The notes beneath the pieces were generated by a model. It was not told where the DNA came from, did no database searches, and worked only from the letters and a program-made list of their open reading frames with translations. The position numbers were made by a program, and so were the translations under genes. Below are positions 54,342-64,000 of a stretch of DNA of 64,000 bases, one piece after another. The stretch is from assembly GCF_016429195.1 (NCBI RefSeq), contig NZ_JAELUF010000007.1:1-64000 (forward strand), given 5' to 3'. Numbering within the stretch: the stretch's first letter is position 1; every line of letters begins with the position of its first letter. The DNA is from Brevundimonas sp. ASV9. GTDB lineage: Bacteria > Pseudomonadota > Alphaproteobacteria > Caulobacterales > Caulobacteraceae.

Positions 54342-55606
54342 TGGCTGACGGAAACCCCACCCTGCCGCCGCTGGGCGTCGATGTGTTCGAGGACGACCTC
54401 GACACCCGCACCGCCGAAGCGCGCGAGATGGAAGACCGCAAGTTCACCATCAACTTCGGTCCGCAACACCCGGCCGCGCACGGCGTGCTGCGCCTGGTGC
54501 TGGAGCTGGACGGCGAGATCGTCGAGCGCGTCGATCCGCACATCGGCCTGCTGCACCGCGGCACCGAAAAGCTGATGGAGGCCCGCACATACCTTCAGAA
54601 CGTGCCGTATCTGGACCGGTTAGACTACGTCTCGCCGATGAACCAGGAGCACGCCTTCTGCCTGGCCATCGAGAAGCTGCTGGGCATCGAGGTTCCGTAT
54701 CGGGCGCAACTGATCCGCGTCCTGTATTCGGAAATCGGCCGCATCCTGTCCCACATGCTGAACGTGACGACCCAGGCCATGGACGTCGGCGCCCTGACGC
54801 CGCCGCTCTGGGGCTTTGAGGAACGCGAAAAGCTGATGGTGTTCTACGAGCGCGCCTGCGGCGCCCGTCTGCACGCCAACTACTTCCGTCCCGGCGGCGT
54901 CCACCAGGACCTGCCGATGGACCTGATCGACGACATCGGCCGCTGGTGCCACGAGTTCCCGCCAGCGCTGAAGGACATCGAAAGCCTGGTCACCGAGAAC
55001 CGCATCTTCAAACAGCGCAACGTCGACATCGGCGTGGTGTCCAAGCAGGAAGCGCTGGAATGGGGCTTCACCGGCGTGATGCTGCGCGGCTCGAACATCG
55101 CTTGGGACCTGCGCAAGTCGCAGCCCTATGAGTGCTATGCCGAGCTCGACTTCGATGTGGTCGTCGGCAAGAACGGCGACTGCTGGGATCGCTACTTGGT
55201 GCGCATCGAGGAGATGAAGCAGTCGGTGCGGATCATGGAGCAGTGCATCCACAAGCTGCGCAACTGCCCCGGCGAGCCGGTGATGGTCGAGGACAACAAG
55301 ATCGTCCCGCCGCGCCGTGGCGAGATGAAGCGCTCGATGGAGTCGCTGATCCACCACTTCAAGCTCTACACCGAGGGCTTCAAGACGCCCGAGGGCGAGG
55401 TCTATGCCTCGGTCGAGGCGCCCAAGGGCGAGTTCGGCATCTATCTGGTGTCGGACGGCACCAACAAACCGTATCGTGTGAAGATCTCGGCGCCGGGCTT
55501 CCGCTCGTTGCAGGCGATGGATTGGATGAACCGTGGCCACCAGCTGGCCGACGTGTCCGCCATCCTGGGCTCGCTCGACATCGTTTTCGGAGAAGTGGAC
55601 CGATGA
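54341..55606 (+). CDS. nuoD: NADH-quinone oxidoreductase subunit D
   Basis: 421 residues. The core 49-kDa subunit with the quinone-binding pocket: [19 protein letters not shown] with the conserved His, [14 protein letters not shown], and the C-terminal DIVFGEVDR with the conserved Asp-Arg end. It lost the NiFe ligand Cys of ancestral hydrogenases. It begins in the nuoC stop and its TGA overlaps the nuoE ATG. Confidence 0.98.
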   Translation: MADGNPTLPPLGVDVFEDDLDTRTAEAREMEDRKFTINFGPQHPAAHGVLRLVLELDGEIVERVDPHIGLLHRGTEKLMEARTYLQNVPYLDRLDYVSPMNQEHAFCLAIEKLLGIEVPYRAQLIRVLYSEIGRILSHMLNVTTQAMDVGALTPPLWGFEEREKLMVFYERACGARLHANYFRPGGVHQDLPMDLIDDIGRWCHEFPPALKDIESLVTENRIFKQRNVDIGVVSKQEALEWGFTGVMLRGSNIAWDLRKSQPYECYAELDFDVVVGKNGDCWDRYLVRIEEMKQSVRIMEQCIHKLRNCPGEPVMVEDNKIVPPRRGEMKRSMESLIHHFKLYTEGFKTPEGEVYASVEAPKGEFGIYLVSDGTNKPYRVKISAPGFRSLQAMDWMNRGHQLADVSAILGSLDIVFGEVDR

Positions 55607-56280
55607 GCGTTCGTCGTCTCGCCAAGGAACAGCCGGCCTCGTTCGCCTTTACGGCCGACACGACGGCCAAGGCCGAATGGTGGATCAAGAAATATCCGGA
55701 AGGGCGTCGTCAATCGGCGGTGATCCCGATCCTGTGGCTGGTGCAGAAGCAGGAAGGCTGGGTCTCCGAACCCGCCATCCGCGCCATCGCCGAACTGCTG
55801 GACATGGCCTATATCCGGGTGCTGGAGGTCGCGACCTTCTACACCATGTTCATGCTGGAGCCGGTCGGCAAGACGGCGCTGATCCAGGTGTGCGGCACCA
55901 CGCCGTGCATGCTGCGCGGCGCCAATGAGCTGATGCGCGTCTGCAAGGAGAAGATCGGTCCCAAGGATCATCTGTCCGCCGACGGCCGGTTCACCTGGCA
56001 GGAAGTCGAGTGCCTGGGCGCCTGCTCCAACGCGCCGATGGCCCAGATCAACGACTATTATTTCGAGGACCTGACGCCCGAGACGATCGGCCAGATCATC
56101 GACGACTTCGCCGCCGGCAAGACGCCCGAGCCGGGCTCCTACATCGGTCGCACCAATGCGGCGCCGGAGGGCGGGGCCAAGACCCTGCTCGATGCGACGC
56201 TGTATGACGGCTCGGCCGCCAAGCCGATCAAGAAGCTGCCGAACAGCGATCCCGCGCCGGTCGAGAAGGCCCCGGCCTGA
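55603..56280 (+). CDS. nuoE: NADH-quinone oxidoreductase subunit E
   Basis: 225 residues from the ATG at 55603. The thioredoxin-like 2Fe-2S domain holds cluster N1a, with Cys in [11 protein letters not shown] and [11 protein letters not shown]-terminal helices precede it. The C terminus extends about 55 residues beyond the shorter E. coli form with an Ala/Pro-rich tail, as in other alphaproteobacteria. The stop overlaps a small membrane gene by TGATG. Confidence 0.96.
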   Translation: MSVRRLAKEQPASFAFTADTTAKAEWWIKKYPEGRRQSAVIPILWLVQKQEGWVSEPAIRAIAELLDMAYIRVLEVATFYTMFMLEPVGKTALIQVCGTTPCMLRGANELMRVCKEKIGPKDHLSADGRFTWQEVECLGACSNAPMAQINDYYFEDLTPETIGQIIDDFAAGKTPEPGSYIGRTNAAPEGGAKTLLDATLYDGSAAKPIKKLPNSDPAPVEKAPA

Positions 56281-56543
56281 TGTCGCCGCCGGATCTGAAC
56301 ACCGAGGAGGGCCGCGCAGCCTACCGCAAGGAACTGCGCAACGTCGGGCGTCCGCTGCGCGCGGGCGGCCTGGCTATGGTCGTCGGCGCGGCCGTTCTGA
56401 TCCTGATCTCGCGTCAGGGCGCAGTCGGGCCGTGGGCGGTCAATCTCTCCTACTTTATGCTGGCGGCGGGCTGGGTGATGGTCATCGCGGCCATCTGGAT
56501 GCGCACGCGCCACCACAAGCGCCGTCTGGCGGAAGGACTCTGA
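56280..56543 (+). CDS. Small membrane protein inserted between nuoE and nuoF
   Basis: 87 residues. After a charged start ([26 protein letters not shown]), two transmembrane helices follow, about 29-46 ([14 protein letters not shown]) and 54-73 ([19 protein letters not shown]), and then a basic end [13 protein letters not shown]. No known family is recognised. The start shares a base with the nuoE stop and nuoF begins 5 bases after its stop, so it is co-translated with complex I. Confidence 0.85.
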   Translation: MSPPDLNTEEGRAAYRKELRNVGRPLRAGGLAMVVGAAVLILISRQGAVGPWAVNLSYFMLAAGWVMVIAAIWMRTRHHKRRLAEGL

Positions 56544-56548
56544 GGGCC

Positions 56549-57862
56549 ATGGTCGGCATTCTCGAAGACAAGGATCGCATCTTCACCAACCTGTACGGCT
56601 TCCACGACTGGACGCTGGACGGGGCGAAGAACCGCGGCGCCTGGAACGCCACCAAGGACATGCTGGACCTTGGCCGCGACTGGATCATCAATAACGTCAA
56701 GGCCTCGGGTCTGCGCGGCCGTGGCGGCGCGGGCTTCTCGACCGGCCTGAAATGGTCGTTCATGCCCAAGGAGGTGAAGGATCGTCCTCACTACCTGGTC
56801 ATCAACGCCGACGAATCCGAGCCCGCGACCTGCAAGGACCGCGAGATCATGCGCCATGATCCGCATCTGCTGATCGAAGGCGCGCTGATCGCCAGCTTCG
56901 CGATGCAGGCCCACGCCTGCTACATCTATCTGCGCGGCGAATACGTGCTGGAGCGCGAGCGGATGGAAGCCGCCGTCAAGCAGGCCTATGAGGCCAAGCT
57001 GATCGGGGACGGCAACGTCCACGGCTGGGACTTCCACGTCTATATCCACCACGGCGCCGGCGCCTACATCTGCGGTGAAGAGACCGCCCTGCTGGAATCG
57101 CTGGAAGGCAAGAAGGGGCAACCGCGTCTGAAGCCGCCGTTCCCGGCCGGTGCGGGCCTGTACGGCTGCCCGACCACGGTGAACAACGTCGAGTCGATCG
57201 CCGTCGTCGGCACGATCCTGCGTCGCGGCGCAGACTGGTTCGCCAGCTTCGGCCGTCCGAATAACACCGGCACCAAACTGATGTCGCTGTCCGGCCACGT
57301 GAACACCCCCTGCGTGGTCGAAGAGGCCATGTCGATCCCGCTGCGTCAGCTGATCGAGGATCACGGCGGCGGCGTGCGTGGCGGTTGGAGCAATCTGAAG
57401 GCCATCATCCCCGGCGGCGCGTCCTGCCCGGTCATCACGCGGGAACAGGCCGAGACGGTCCTGATGGACTTCGATTCCATGCGCGAGGTTCGCTCGTCGC
57501 TGGGCACCGCCGGCGTCACGGTCATGGACGAATCCACCGACATCGTGAAGGCGATCGCCCGCATCAGCTACTTCTTCAAGCATGAGAGCTGCGGCCAGTG
57601 CACGCCGTGCCGCGAAGGCACCGGCTGGATGTGGCGCGTGCTTGAGCGGATGGCCGTGGGCGAGGCCGATCCGTCGGAAATCGACCTGCTTCTGGACGTC
57701 GCCGGACAGGTCGAGGGGCACACCATCTGCGCCCTGGGCGACGCCGCCGCTTGGCCGGTTCAGGGCCTGATCCGTCACTTCCGTCACGAGATCGAAGAGC
57801 GGATCGCCAACTATCGCAGCCGCCGCGCGAACTTCGCCGGCCACGCGATCGCGGCGGAGTAG
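56549..57862 (+). CDS. nuoF: NADH-quinone oxidoreductase subunit F
   Basis: 437 residues from the ATG at 56549. FMN and NADH bind at [27 protein letters not shown] and [23 protein letters not shown]. The 4Fe-4S cluster N3 ligands are in [12 protein letters not shown] plus a later Cys in [10 protein letters not shown]. It is the NADH-oxidising site of complex I, at the tip of the peripheral arm. The next gene follows after 2 bases. Confidence 0.98.
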   Translation: MVGILEDKDRIFTNLYGFHDWTLDGAKNRGAWNATKDMLDLGRDWIINNVKASGLRGRGGAGFSTGLKWSFMPKEVKDRPHYLVINADESEPATCKDREIMRHDPHLLIEGALIASFAMQAHACYIYLRGEYVLERERMEAAVKQAYEAKLIGDGNVHGWDFHVYIHHGAGAYICGEETALLESLEGKKGQPRLKPPFPAGAGLYGCPTTVNNVESIAVVGTILRRGADWFASFGRPNNTGTKLMSLSGHVNTPCVVEEAMSIPLRQLIEDHGGGVRGGWSNLKAIIPGGASCPVITREQAETVLMDFDSMREVRSSLGTAGVTVMDESTDIVKAIARISYFFKHESCGQCTPCREGTGWMWRVLERMAVGEADPSEIDLLLDVAGQVEGHTICALGDAAAWPVQGLIRHFRHEIEERIANYRSRRANFAGHAIAAE

Positions 57863-57864
57863 AG

Positions 57865-58254
57865 ATGCGCCTCGCCGTCGCCCTGTTGCTGACGCTTCCG
57901 ATCCTCGCCGCTTGCGGCGAGGGGGAAAAGGCTGCGCCTGAAGCATCGACCAAGCCTGCGACGGCGACTCCTGCTGAAGTCGCGCCTGTCGCGACGGCGG
58001 CGGCTCCGGCGAACCTCGAAGCGGCCTGCCGCGACGTGGTGAACCGCATGTATGGCCAGGAAGACGACGCCGTCGTCTTCACCGCCACCGGCGAACGCAC
58101 GGCCCAGGTGTCGTGGCGCGCGCCGGTCGATGGCGGCAGGCTGGAATTCGAATGCCGGGCGGAAGCCGACGGTGCGGGCCTGTTCCGCGACGGTCAGCGG
58201 ATGTCCGTGGATGTACAAATGGCGGCTCCCGCCGCCAAGCAAGAGGCCCGCTGA
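57865..58254 (+). CDS. Small lipoprotein inserted between nuoF and nuoG
   Basis: 129 residues. A lipoprotein signal peptide with lipobox LAAC (Cys17) is followed by an Ala/Pro/Thr linker (about 20-48). The mature domain has ANLEAACRDVVNRMYGQ, then VVFTATGERTAQVSWRAPVDGGRLEFECRAEADG, with two Cys (about 54 and 98) that may form a disulfide. It is probably periplasmic. The family is unknown. It ends in the nuoG start (TGATG), so it is made together with complex I. Confidence 0.85.
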   Translation: MRLAVALLLTLPILAACGEGEKAAPEASTKPATATPAEVAPVATAAAPANLEAACRDVVNRMYGQEDDAVVFTATGERTAQVSWRAPVDGGRLEFECRAEADGAGLFRDGQRMSVDVQMAAPAAKQEAR

Positions 58255-60299
58255 TGCCTATCGCCAAGGTCAACGGCGTCGAAACCGAGTTCGAGCCCGG
58301 CATGACCGTGCTCCAGGTCGCCGAACGCGCCGGACAAGAAATTCCGCGCTTCTGCTATCACGAGCGCCTGTCCATCGCCGGCAACTGCCGCATGTGCCTG
58401 GTCGAGGTGAAGCCTGGACCGCCGAAGCCGCAGGCCTCGTGCGCGCTTCCGGCCGCCGACGGCCAGGAAATCTTTACCGACACGCCGATGGTCAAGAAGG
58501 CCCGCGAAGGGGTGATGGAGTTCCTGCTCATCAACCACCCGCTGGATTGCCCGATCTGCGACCAGGGCGGCGAGTGCGACCTGCAGGACCAGTCGGTCGG
58601 CTATGGCCGCGACGGCTCGCGCTATTCGGAAAACAAGCGCGCGGTCGAAGAAAAGGCGATGGGTCCGACCATCAAGACCTTCATGACGCGCTGCATCCAG
58701 TGCACGCGCTGCGTCCGCTTCATCACCGAAGTCGCGGGCGTGCCGGACATCGGCATGATCTCGCGCGGCGAGGACGCCGAGATCACGACCTATCTGGAGA
58801 AGTCGGTCGCCTCGGAACTGTCGGGCAACGTCAACGACCTGTGCCCTGTCGGCGCCCTGACGCACCGTCCGTGGCAGTACCACTATCGTCCGTGGGAACT
58901 GAAGAAGACCGAGACCATCGACGTCATGGACGCCCTGGGCTCGAACATCCGCGCCGACTACCGCGGGTCCGAGGTCATGCGCGTGCTGCCGCGCGTCAAT
59001 GAGGGCATCAACGAGGAGTGGCTGTCGGACAAGAGCCGCTACGTCGTCGACGGCCTGACCGCGCGTCGTCTGGACCGTCCGTGGATCCGCGAGAACGGCA
59101 AGCTGCGCGCAGCGTCGTGGAATGAGGCGCTGGACGCCGTCGCCGCCAAGCTGAAGGCCGCACCGGCCGACCGCATCGGCGTCATCGCCGGCGATCTGCA
59201 GGACGCCGAGTCGATGAAGGCGACGCTGGACCTGTTCCGCGCCCTGGGGTCGAACAACACCGACTGCCGCCAGGACGGCGCCGCCGTGGGTTATGGCCCG
59301 CGTGAAGGATGGCTGTTCAACTCCGGCCTGGAAGGTATTGAAAAGGCTGACGCCGTTCTGATCGTCGGCGCCAATCCGCGGACCGAGGCGCCGCTGCTGA
59401 ACGCCCGCCTGCGCAAGGCCTGGCTGAAGGGCGACATGGAGATCGGTCTGATCGGCGAACAGGCCGACCTGACGTTCGACTACGCCTATCTGGGCGCAGG
59501 CACGCAGACCCTGGCCAAGCTGCCGAAGTCGGCGCTGGACTTCCTGACCAAGGCCGAGCGTCCGGCGATCATCGTCGGCTCCGGCGCGCTGGGCGGGGAG
59601 GGCGGTCCGGCCGTCCTGAACGCACTCGGCGCCCTGGCCAAAAATGTCGGCGTTGTCGCTGAAGGCTGGAACGGCTTCAACGTCCTGCACCACGCCGCGT
59701 CGCGCGTCGCCGGTCTGGACATGGGCTTTGTGCCGGCTGAGGACGGCCTGACGGTCGCTGAGATGCTGAAGCCGGACGCGTTGGACGTGCTGTTCCTGCT
59801 GGGCGCCGACGAGGTCGATCCGACCGGTTCGAACGCCTTCCGCGTCTATCTGGGCAGCCACGGCGACCGCGGCGCGCACGGCGCCGACGTGATCCTGCCG
59901 GGCGCGGCCTACACCGAGAAGGCCGGCCTGTACGTCAACACCGAGGGCCGGGTGCAGATGGCCGAACGCGTCGTCTTCCCCAAAGGCGAGGCCAAGGAAG
60001 ACTGGGCCATCATCCGCGCCCTGTCGGCGCGCGTCGACAAGACCCTGCCTTACGACACGCTGGAGCAACTGCGCGCCAAGCTGATGGGCGATCATCCGAC
60101 CTTTGGCCGGATCGACTACCTGCCCGCGCCGGCGACGTTCGACGTGGCAGCCCTTGGCGCCAAGGGCGATCTGGGCGACCGCACTTTCGTCTCGGCCGTG
60201 ACCGACCCGTATCTTTCCAATCCGATAGCGCGCGCCAGCGCGACGATGGCCGAGCTGTCCGCCCTGCGGACCCAGCCGGTCGCAATGGCGGCGGAGTAA
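58254..60299 (+). CDS. nuoG: NADH-quinone oxidoreductase subunit G
   Basis: 681 residues from the ATG at 58254. The N-terminal ferredoxin domain binds 2Fe-2S N1b (CYHERLSIAGNCRMCLVEV, then SCALP), followed by 4Fe-4S N5 (HPLDCPICDQGGECDLQD) and N4 (RCIQCTRCVRF, then DLCPVGALT). A molybdopterin-oxidoreductase-like domain without cofactor follows. It has no extra N7 ligand set noticed. It lies between a small lipoprotein gene and nuoH. Confidence 0.97.
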   Translation: MPIAKVNGVETEFEPGMTVLQVAERAGQEIPRFCYHERLSIAGNCRMCLVEVKPGPPKPQASCALPAADGQEIFTDTPMVKKAREGVMEFLLINHPLDCPICDQGGECDLQDQSVGYGRDGSRYSENKRAVEEKAMGPTIKTFMTRCIQCTRCVRFITEVAGVPDIGMISRGEDAEITTYLEKSVASELSGNVNDLCPVGALTHRPWQYHYRPWELKKTETIDVMDALGSNIRADYRGSEVMRVLPRVNEGINEEWLSDKSRYVVDGLTARRLDRPWIRENGKLRAASWNEALDAVAAKLKAAPADRIGVIAGDLQDAESMKATLDLFRALGSNNTDCRQDGAAVGYGPREGWLFNSGLEGIEKADAVLIVGANPRTEAPLLNARLRKAWLKGDMEIGLIGEQADLTFDYAYLGAGTQTLAKLPKSALDFLTKAERPAIIVGSGALGGEGGPAVLNALGALAKNVGVVAEGWNGFNVLHHAASRVAGLDMGFVPAEDGLTVAEMLKPDALDVLFLLGADEVDPTGSNAFRVYLGSHGDRGAHGADVILPGAAYTEKAGLYVNTEGRVQMAERVVFPKGEAKEDWAIIRALSARVDKTLPYDTLEQLRAKLMGDHPTFGRIDYLPAPATFDVAALGAKGDLGDRTFVSAVTDPYLSNPIARASATMAELSALRTQPVAMAAE

Positions 60300-60302
60300 G
60301 CC

Positions 60303-61376
60303 ATGGACCCCGTTTCCTTCTGGGCCACGCCTCTGGGCTGGACGCTGATCACGGTCGGCCAGGTCCTGCTGATCACGGTCGGCGTGCTGATCGCCGTCGC
60401 CTTCCTGCTGCTGGCCGACCGCAAGGTCTGGGCCGGCGTGCAGATGCGCAAGGGTCCGAACGTCGTCGGCCCCTTCGGCCTGCTTCAATCCTTCGCCGAC
60501 ATGATCAAGTTCGTGCTGAAGGAGGTCGTGATCCCGGCCGGCGCCGACAAGGCGGTCTTCATCATCGCCCCGATCATCACCGTGATCCTGGCCTTCATGG
60601 CCTGGGCCGTCATTCCGTTCGCGCCCGGATGGGTGGTGTCGGACCTGAACGTCGGCATCCTGTACATCTTCGCCGTGTCGTCGCTGGGCGTTTACGGCAT
60701 CATCATGGGCGGCTGGGCGTCGAACTCAAAGTATCCGTTCCTGGGCTCGTTGCGTTCGGCGGCGCAGATGGTGTCCTATGAAGTCTCGCTGGGCCTGATC
60801 ATCATCAATGTGATCCTGCTGGCCGGCACCATGAACCTGTCGGCGATCGTCGATAGCCAGAAGGGCATGTTCTGGAACTGGTACGGCTTCGGCGGCGGCG
60901 CCGACACCTGGCCGCTGGTGGTGATCCTGTTCCCGATGTCGATCATCTTCTTCATCTCGGCCCTGGCCGAGACCAACCGCCCGCCGTTCGACCTGCCCGA
61001 GGCCGAGTCCGAACTGGTCGCCGGTTATCAGGTCGAATACAGCTCGACGCCGTATCTGCTGTTCATGATGGGCGAGTACGTCAACATCGTCTTCATGTCG
61101 GCGATGATCAGCCTGCTGTTCTTCGGCGGCTGGAACCCCGGCGTGCCGCAGGCCTGGATGGATGGGCTGCCGGCCTGGATCGCCTATACGATCTATCTGC
61201 TGACCTTCATGGCCAAGACGGTCTTCTGGTTCATCATGATCTCGATGGTTAAGGCCTTCGTGCCGCGCTATCGCTATGACCAACTGATGCGTCTGGGCTG
61301 GAAGATCTTCCTGCCGACGTCGCTGGTCGCGGTCGTGATCGTTTCCGCTTGGCGCGTCTTCGTGGTGGGGTCGTGA
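60303..61376 (+). CDS. nuoH: NADH-quinone oxidoreductase subunit H
   Basis: 357 residues, eight transmembrane helices. The conserved cytosolic loops are [17 protein letters not shown] and [26 protein letters not shown], the acidic part of the quinone-to-membrane coupling channel. It links the peripheral arm to the proton-pumping arm. It begins 3 bases after nuoG and its stop overlaps the next small gene (TGATG). Confidence 0.98.
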   Translation: MDPVSFWATPLGWTLITVGQVLLITVGVLIAVAFLLLADRKVWAGVQMRKGPNVVGPFGLLQSFADMIKFVLKEVVIPAGADKAVFIIAPIITVILAFMAWAVIPFAPGWVVSDLNVGILYIFAVSSLGVYGIIMGGWASNSKYPFLGSLRSAAQMVSYEVSLGLIIINVILLAGTMNLSAIVDSQKGMFWNWYGFGGGADTWPLVVILFPMSIIFFISALAETNRPPFDLPEAESELVAGYQVEYSSTPYLLFMMGEYVNIVFMSAMISLLFFGGWNPGVPQAWMDGLPAWIAYTIYLLTFMAKTVFWFIMISMVKAFVPRYRYDQLMRLGWKIFLPTSLVAVVIVSAWRVFVVGS

Positions 61377-61555
61377 TGCGCGGCCCTATCATCGGCCTCG
61401 GTCTTGTGGCGATGACCGCCGCCTGCGCGCCCGACGCGTCGCGCATGCCCGAGTCGAGCTATCAATGGCAGCAACGCCAGGACCGCATCGAACACGACTG
61501 GCGCGCCGGCCAGACCGCTTCCAAGACGACGCCCGCCCCCAAGGATAAGCCCTGA
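61376..61555 (+). CDS. Very small lipoprotein inserted between nuoH and nuoI
   Basis: 59 residues. It has a lipoprotein signal with lipobox TAAC (Cys17), followed by ARG-poor hydrophilic sequence [24 protein letters not shown] and a Lys/Pro tail. It starts in the nuoH stop and ends in the nuoI start (TGATG), so its expression is tied to complex I. No family recognised; role as assembly helper is only a suggestion. Confidence 0.8.
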   Translation: MRGPIIGLGLVAMTAACAPDASRMPESSYQWQQRQDRIEHDWRAGQTASKTTPAPKDKP

Positions 61556-62046
61556 TGTTCACCCGTATCGTCCAGGCGACCAAGGGCGCGATGATGCTGG
61601 ACGTCATCGGTGCCATCGGTCTGTCGCTGAAATATATGGCCCGTCCCAAGATGACGGTGAACTATCCGTTCGAGCGCAATCCGCAGTCGCCGCGCTTCCG
61701 CGGCGAGCACGCACTGCGTCGCTATGCGAACGGCGAGGAACGCTGCATCGCCTGCAAGCTGTGCGAAGCCATATGCCCCGCCCAGGCCATCACCATCGAG
61801 GCCGAGCCGCGCGCCGACGGCAGCCGCCGCACGACCCGCTACGACATCGACATGGTCAAGTGCATCTACTGCGGCCTGTGCCAGGAGGCCTGCCCGGTGG
61901 ACGCCATCGTGGAAGGCCCGAACTCGGAGTTCGCCGTCGAGACGCGCGAGGAGCTGCTCTACGACAAGCAACGCCTGCTTGATAACGGCGACCGCTGGGA
62001 ACGGCAGATCGCCAAGAATCTGGAACTCGACGCGCCTTACCGCTAA
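61555..62046 (+). CDS. nuoI: NADH-quinone oxidoreductase subunit I
   Basis: 163 residues. An amphipathic N-terminal helix anchors it to the membrane, and two 4Fe-4S clusters (N6a and N6b) are bound by [16 protein letters not shown] and [16 protein letters not shown]. It carries electrons between NuoG and NuoB. The following 74 bases before nuoJ hold no gene. Confidence 0.98.
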   Translation: MFTRIVQATKGAMMLDVIGAIGLSLKYMARPKMTVNYPFERNPQSPRFRGEHALRRYANGEERCIACKLCEAICPAQAITIEAEPRADGSRRTTRYDIDMVKCIYCGLCQEACPVDAIVEGPNSEFAVETREELLYDKQRLLDNGDRWERQIAKNLELDAPYR

Positions 62047-62120
62047 GGCGCATCTCGCTAAACGGGTCGGCGATTCCTGAAAGGGGGTCGCGGCCGATAC
62101 GAAAGGGGCTTCGTCCCGAC

Positions 62121-62747
62121 ATGCTGCAAGGCATAGCCTTCTATCTGCTGGCGGCGGTCGCCACGGTTTCCGGCCTTCTGGTCGTGACCGCGCGCAACCC
62201 GGTGCACAGCGTGCTGTGGTTGATCCTGGCCTTCTTCTCGTCGGCGGGTCTGTTCGTGCTGCTGGGCGCCGAGTTTCTGGCGATGCTGCTGGTCGTCGTC
62301 TATGTGGGCGCGGTCGCGGTGCTGTTCCTGTTCGTCGTCATGATGCTGGACGTGGACTTCCTGAAACTGCGCGAAGGCTACGCGCGCTATCTGCCGCTGG
62401 GCGCCATCATCGCCGCCGTGCTGCTGGTCGAGATGATCATCGTCTCGGTCGCCGTGGTTCAGGGCGGGGCCGCTGCGGGCCTGCCGGCGCCGGGCGCGCC
62501 GGACGCCAGCGTGACGAACGTCGAGGCCATCGGTCGCGTGCTGTACACGGACTATGTCTACTTCTTCCAGGCGGCTGGGATCGTGCTGCTGATCGCGATG
62601 ATCGGCGCCATCACCCTGACCCTGCGCCACAAGCCGCACATCAAACGCCAGAACCCCGGCGACCAGGTAAACCGTGACCGTCGCAAGTCGGTCGAGATCA
62701 AGTCCGCCGCCACGGGCGAAGGCGTCAGCGCCGAGGAGCTTCTCTGA
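62121..62747 (+). CDS. nuoJ: NADH-quinone oxidoreductase subunit J
   Basis: 208 residues, five transmembrane helices with the conserved [19 protein letters not shown] containing the pi-bulge helix 3. It is part of the proton-translocating membrane arm (E-channel). The C-terminal 35 residues are charged and longer than in E. coli. Its TGA shares a base with the nuoK ATG. Confidence 0.96.
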   Translation: MLQGIAFYLLAAVATVSGLLVVTARNPVHSVLWLILAFFSSAGLFVLLGAEFLAMLLVVVYVGAVAVLFLFVVMMLDVDFLKLREGYARYLPLGAIIAAVLLVEMIIVSVAVVQGGAAAGLPAPGAPDASVTNVEAIGRVLYTDYVYFFQAAGIVLLIAMIGAITLTLRHKPHIKRQNPGDQVNRDRRKSVEIKSAATGEGVSAEELL

Positions 62748-63052
62748 TGATCGGTCTGACCCACTATCTGACCGTCGCTGCGATCCTGTTCACCATCGGG
62801 GTGTTCGGCATCTTCGTGAACCGCAAGAACGTCATTATCATCCTGATGTCGATCGAGCTGATCCTGCTGGCCGTGAACATCAACTTTGTCGCCTTCTCGG
62901 CCTATCTGAACGAGATCAGCGGGCAGATCATGGCGATGTTCGTCCTGACCGTCGCCGCAGCCGAGGCCGCCGTCGGCCTGGCAATCCTGGTGACCTTCTT
63001 CCGTAACCGCGGCGACATCGCCGTGGACGACGCCTCCGTGATGAAGGGCTGA
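62747..63052 (+). CDS. nuoK: NADH-quinone oxidoreductase subunit K
   Basis: 101 residues, the normal length, three transmembrane helices. Conserved Glu residues for proton transfer lie in [11 protein letters not shown] and [14 protein letters not shown]. It is part of the membrane arm beside NuoJ. It overlaps nuoJ and precedes nuoL by 2 bases. Confidence 0.98.
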   Translation: MIGLTHYLTVAAILFTIGVFGIFVNRKNVIIILMSIELILLAVNINFVAFSAYLNEISGQIMAMFVLTVAAAEAAVGLAILVTFFRNRGDIAVDDASVMKG

Positions 63053-63054
63053 GC

Positions 63055-64000
63055 GTGACCTTCCATACCCTCGTCATTCTCGGGATCTTCGCCCCGCTGC
63101 TGGGCGCGGCCATCGCCGGTTTCTTCGGACGCCGGATTGGCAACATCCCGTCGCAGGCCGTCACGACCGGCCTGCTGTTCTTCTCGTGCGCCGTGGCCTG
63201 GACGGTGTTCGGCCAATGGACCTGGGGCCATATGGAGCCCTTCACCATTCGCCTGGCGCCCTTCATCAATGTCGGCGACTTCCAGTCGGCCTGGTCGATC
63301 CGCATCGACGCCCTGTCGGCGACTATGCTGATCGTGGTCACAAGCGTGTCGTCGCTGGTTCACCTGTATTCCTGGGGCTACATGGCCGAGGATGACAGCC
63401 GGCCGCGCTTCTTCGCCTATCTGTCGCTGTTCACCTTCATGATGCTGGCGCTGGTGACGGCGGCCGACTTCATGCAGATCTTCTTCGGCTGGGAAGGCGT
63501 GGGCCTGGCGTCCTATCTGCTGATCGGCTTCTGGTTCAAGAAGCCGACGGCCAGCGCCGCCGCCATCAAGGCCTTCGTCGTCAACCGCGTCGGCGACTTC
63601 GGTTTCGTGCTCGGGATCATGACGATCTTCTGGATGTACGGCACCATCAACTTCGCCGAACTGTTCCCGCTGATCGCCACCAAGGCCGGCACGACGTGGG
63701 AGTTCCTGGGCGTCCAGTGGTCCGCGCTGGATCTGGCCGGCTTCCTGCTGTTCATCGGCGCCATGGGCAAGTCGGCCCAGTTCTTCCTGCACACCTGGTT
63801 GCCGGACGCGATGGAAGGCCCGACCCCGGTGTCGGCGCTGATCCACGCCGCGACCATGGTCACCGCCGGCGTCTATATGGTCTGCCTGCTGAGCCCCATC
63901 TATGAGTATGCGCCGGGCGCGTCGCAGATCATCGCCATCATCGGCGCGATCACGGCCCTGTTCGCCGCTACGGTCGGCCTGACCCAGAACGACATCAAGC
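63055..64000 (+). CDS. nuoL: NADH-quinone oxidoreductase subunit L (cut by window end)
   Basis: The frame opens with GTG at 63055, 2 bases after the nuoK stop, and stays open to the end of the window (315 codons). Antiporter-like features are [47 protein letters not shown] with the key Glu, [34 protein letters not shown] with the key Lys and His. It is the distal proton-pumping subunit. Roughly half the gene is missing here. Confidence 0.97.
   Translation, partial: MTFHTLVILGIFAPLLGAAIAGFFGRRIGNIPSQAVTTGLLFFSCAVAWTVFGQWTWGHMEPFTIRLAPFINVGDFQSAWSIRIDALSATMLIVVTSVSSLVHLYSWGYMAEDDSRPRFFAYLSLFTFMMLALVTAADFMQIFFGWEGVGLASYLLIGFWFKKPTASAAAIKAFVVNRVGDFGFVLGIMTIFWMYGTINFAELFPLIATKAGTTWEFLGVQWSALDLAGFLLFIGAMGKSAQFFLHTWLPDAMEGPTPVSALIHAATMVTAGVYMVCLLSPIYEYAPGASQIIAIIGAITALFAATVGLTQNDIK

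Noticed and set aside
58194-60488. Long open frame of 764 codons antisense to nuoG
   Set aside because: Composition is that of a shadow, and nuoG with its iron-sulfur motifs is certain on the other strand.

Overview
The window looks like a chromosome segment of a Caulobacterales alphaproteobacterium, most likely Brevundimonas or a close relative. The grounds are high GC, dense codon bias, a hut pathway using HutF plus HutG, an HWE-family histidine kinase, the gene order trigger factor-clpP-clpX-lon-HU, and a nuo operon with small extra genes between the subunits. No prophage, transposase or CRISPR array is visible; the one gene that looks clearly acquired is a restriction-modification gene.

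Layout. At 1-6.1 kb are a cut-off gene end, an EEP-family phosphohydrolase, a LemA-TPM-TPM operon, folD and a secreted protein with five PPC-like repeats. At 6.2-6.9 kb a yybP-ykoY (Mn2+) riboswitch leads mntP. At 6.9-14.3 kb lies a complete histidine-to-glutamate pathway as two divergent operons, hutGUH and hutF-hutC-hutI, sharing a perfect 14-bp palindromic operator. At 14.4-17.8 kb sits a single-chain MmeI-like restriction-modification enzyme wedged between the 3' end of hutI and a response regulator/HWE kinase pair. From 19.8 to 35.3 kb are mostly independent metabolic genes: carboxylesterase, glutathione reductase, tRNA-Lys, an amino acid permease coupled to an Hpt-like protein, chorismate mutase, ferredoxin-NADP reductase, a DPP-IV-like peptidase, an amidase lipoprotein, a SemiSWEET, an SCP2 protein, an acyl-CoA dehydrogenase, and a fused EgtB-EgtD ergothioneine enzyme followed by small stress proteins.

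From 35.3 to 45.6 kb is a protein quality-control neighbourhood (tig, clpP, clpX, lon, HU) interspersed with small uncharacterised genes. From 45.6 to 52.5 kb come a large autotransporter, a GT4 glycosyltransferase, two tandem tRNA-Asp genes with unusual 3' hairpins and an AbgT-family transporter. From 52.7 kb to the end runs the complex I operon nuoA to nuoL (nuoL cut by the window edge), nearly all junctions overlapping, with three small non-subunit genes inserted.

The most interesting cross-cutting signal is regulatory. GGAAC-N16-CGTT-like elements, which resemble EcfG (SigT) general-stress promoters, lie at the right place upstream of egtBD (perfect match), the KGG protein, a DUF883-like protein, a small proline-rich protein and the HWE kinase. 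This would tie several otherwise unrelated genes to one stress regulon. Most of the rest is ordinary housekeeping, and no clearly unprecedented multi-gene system was found.
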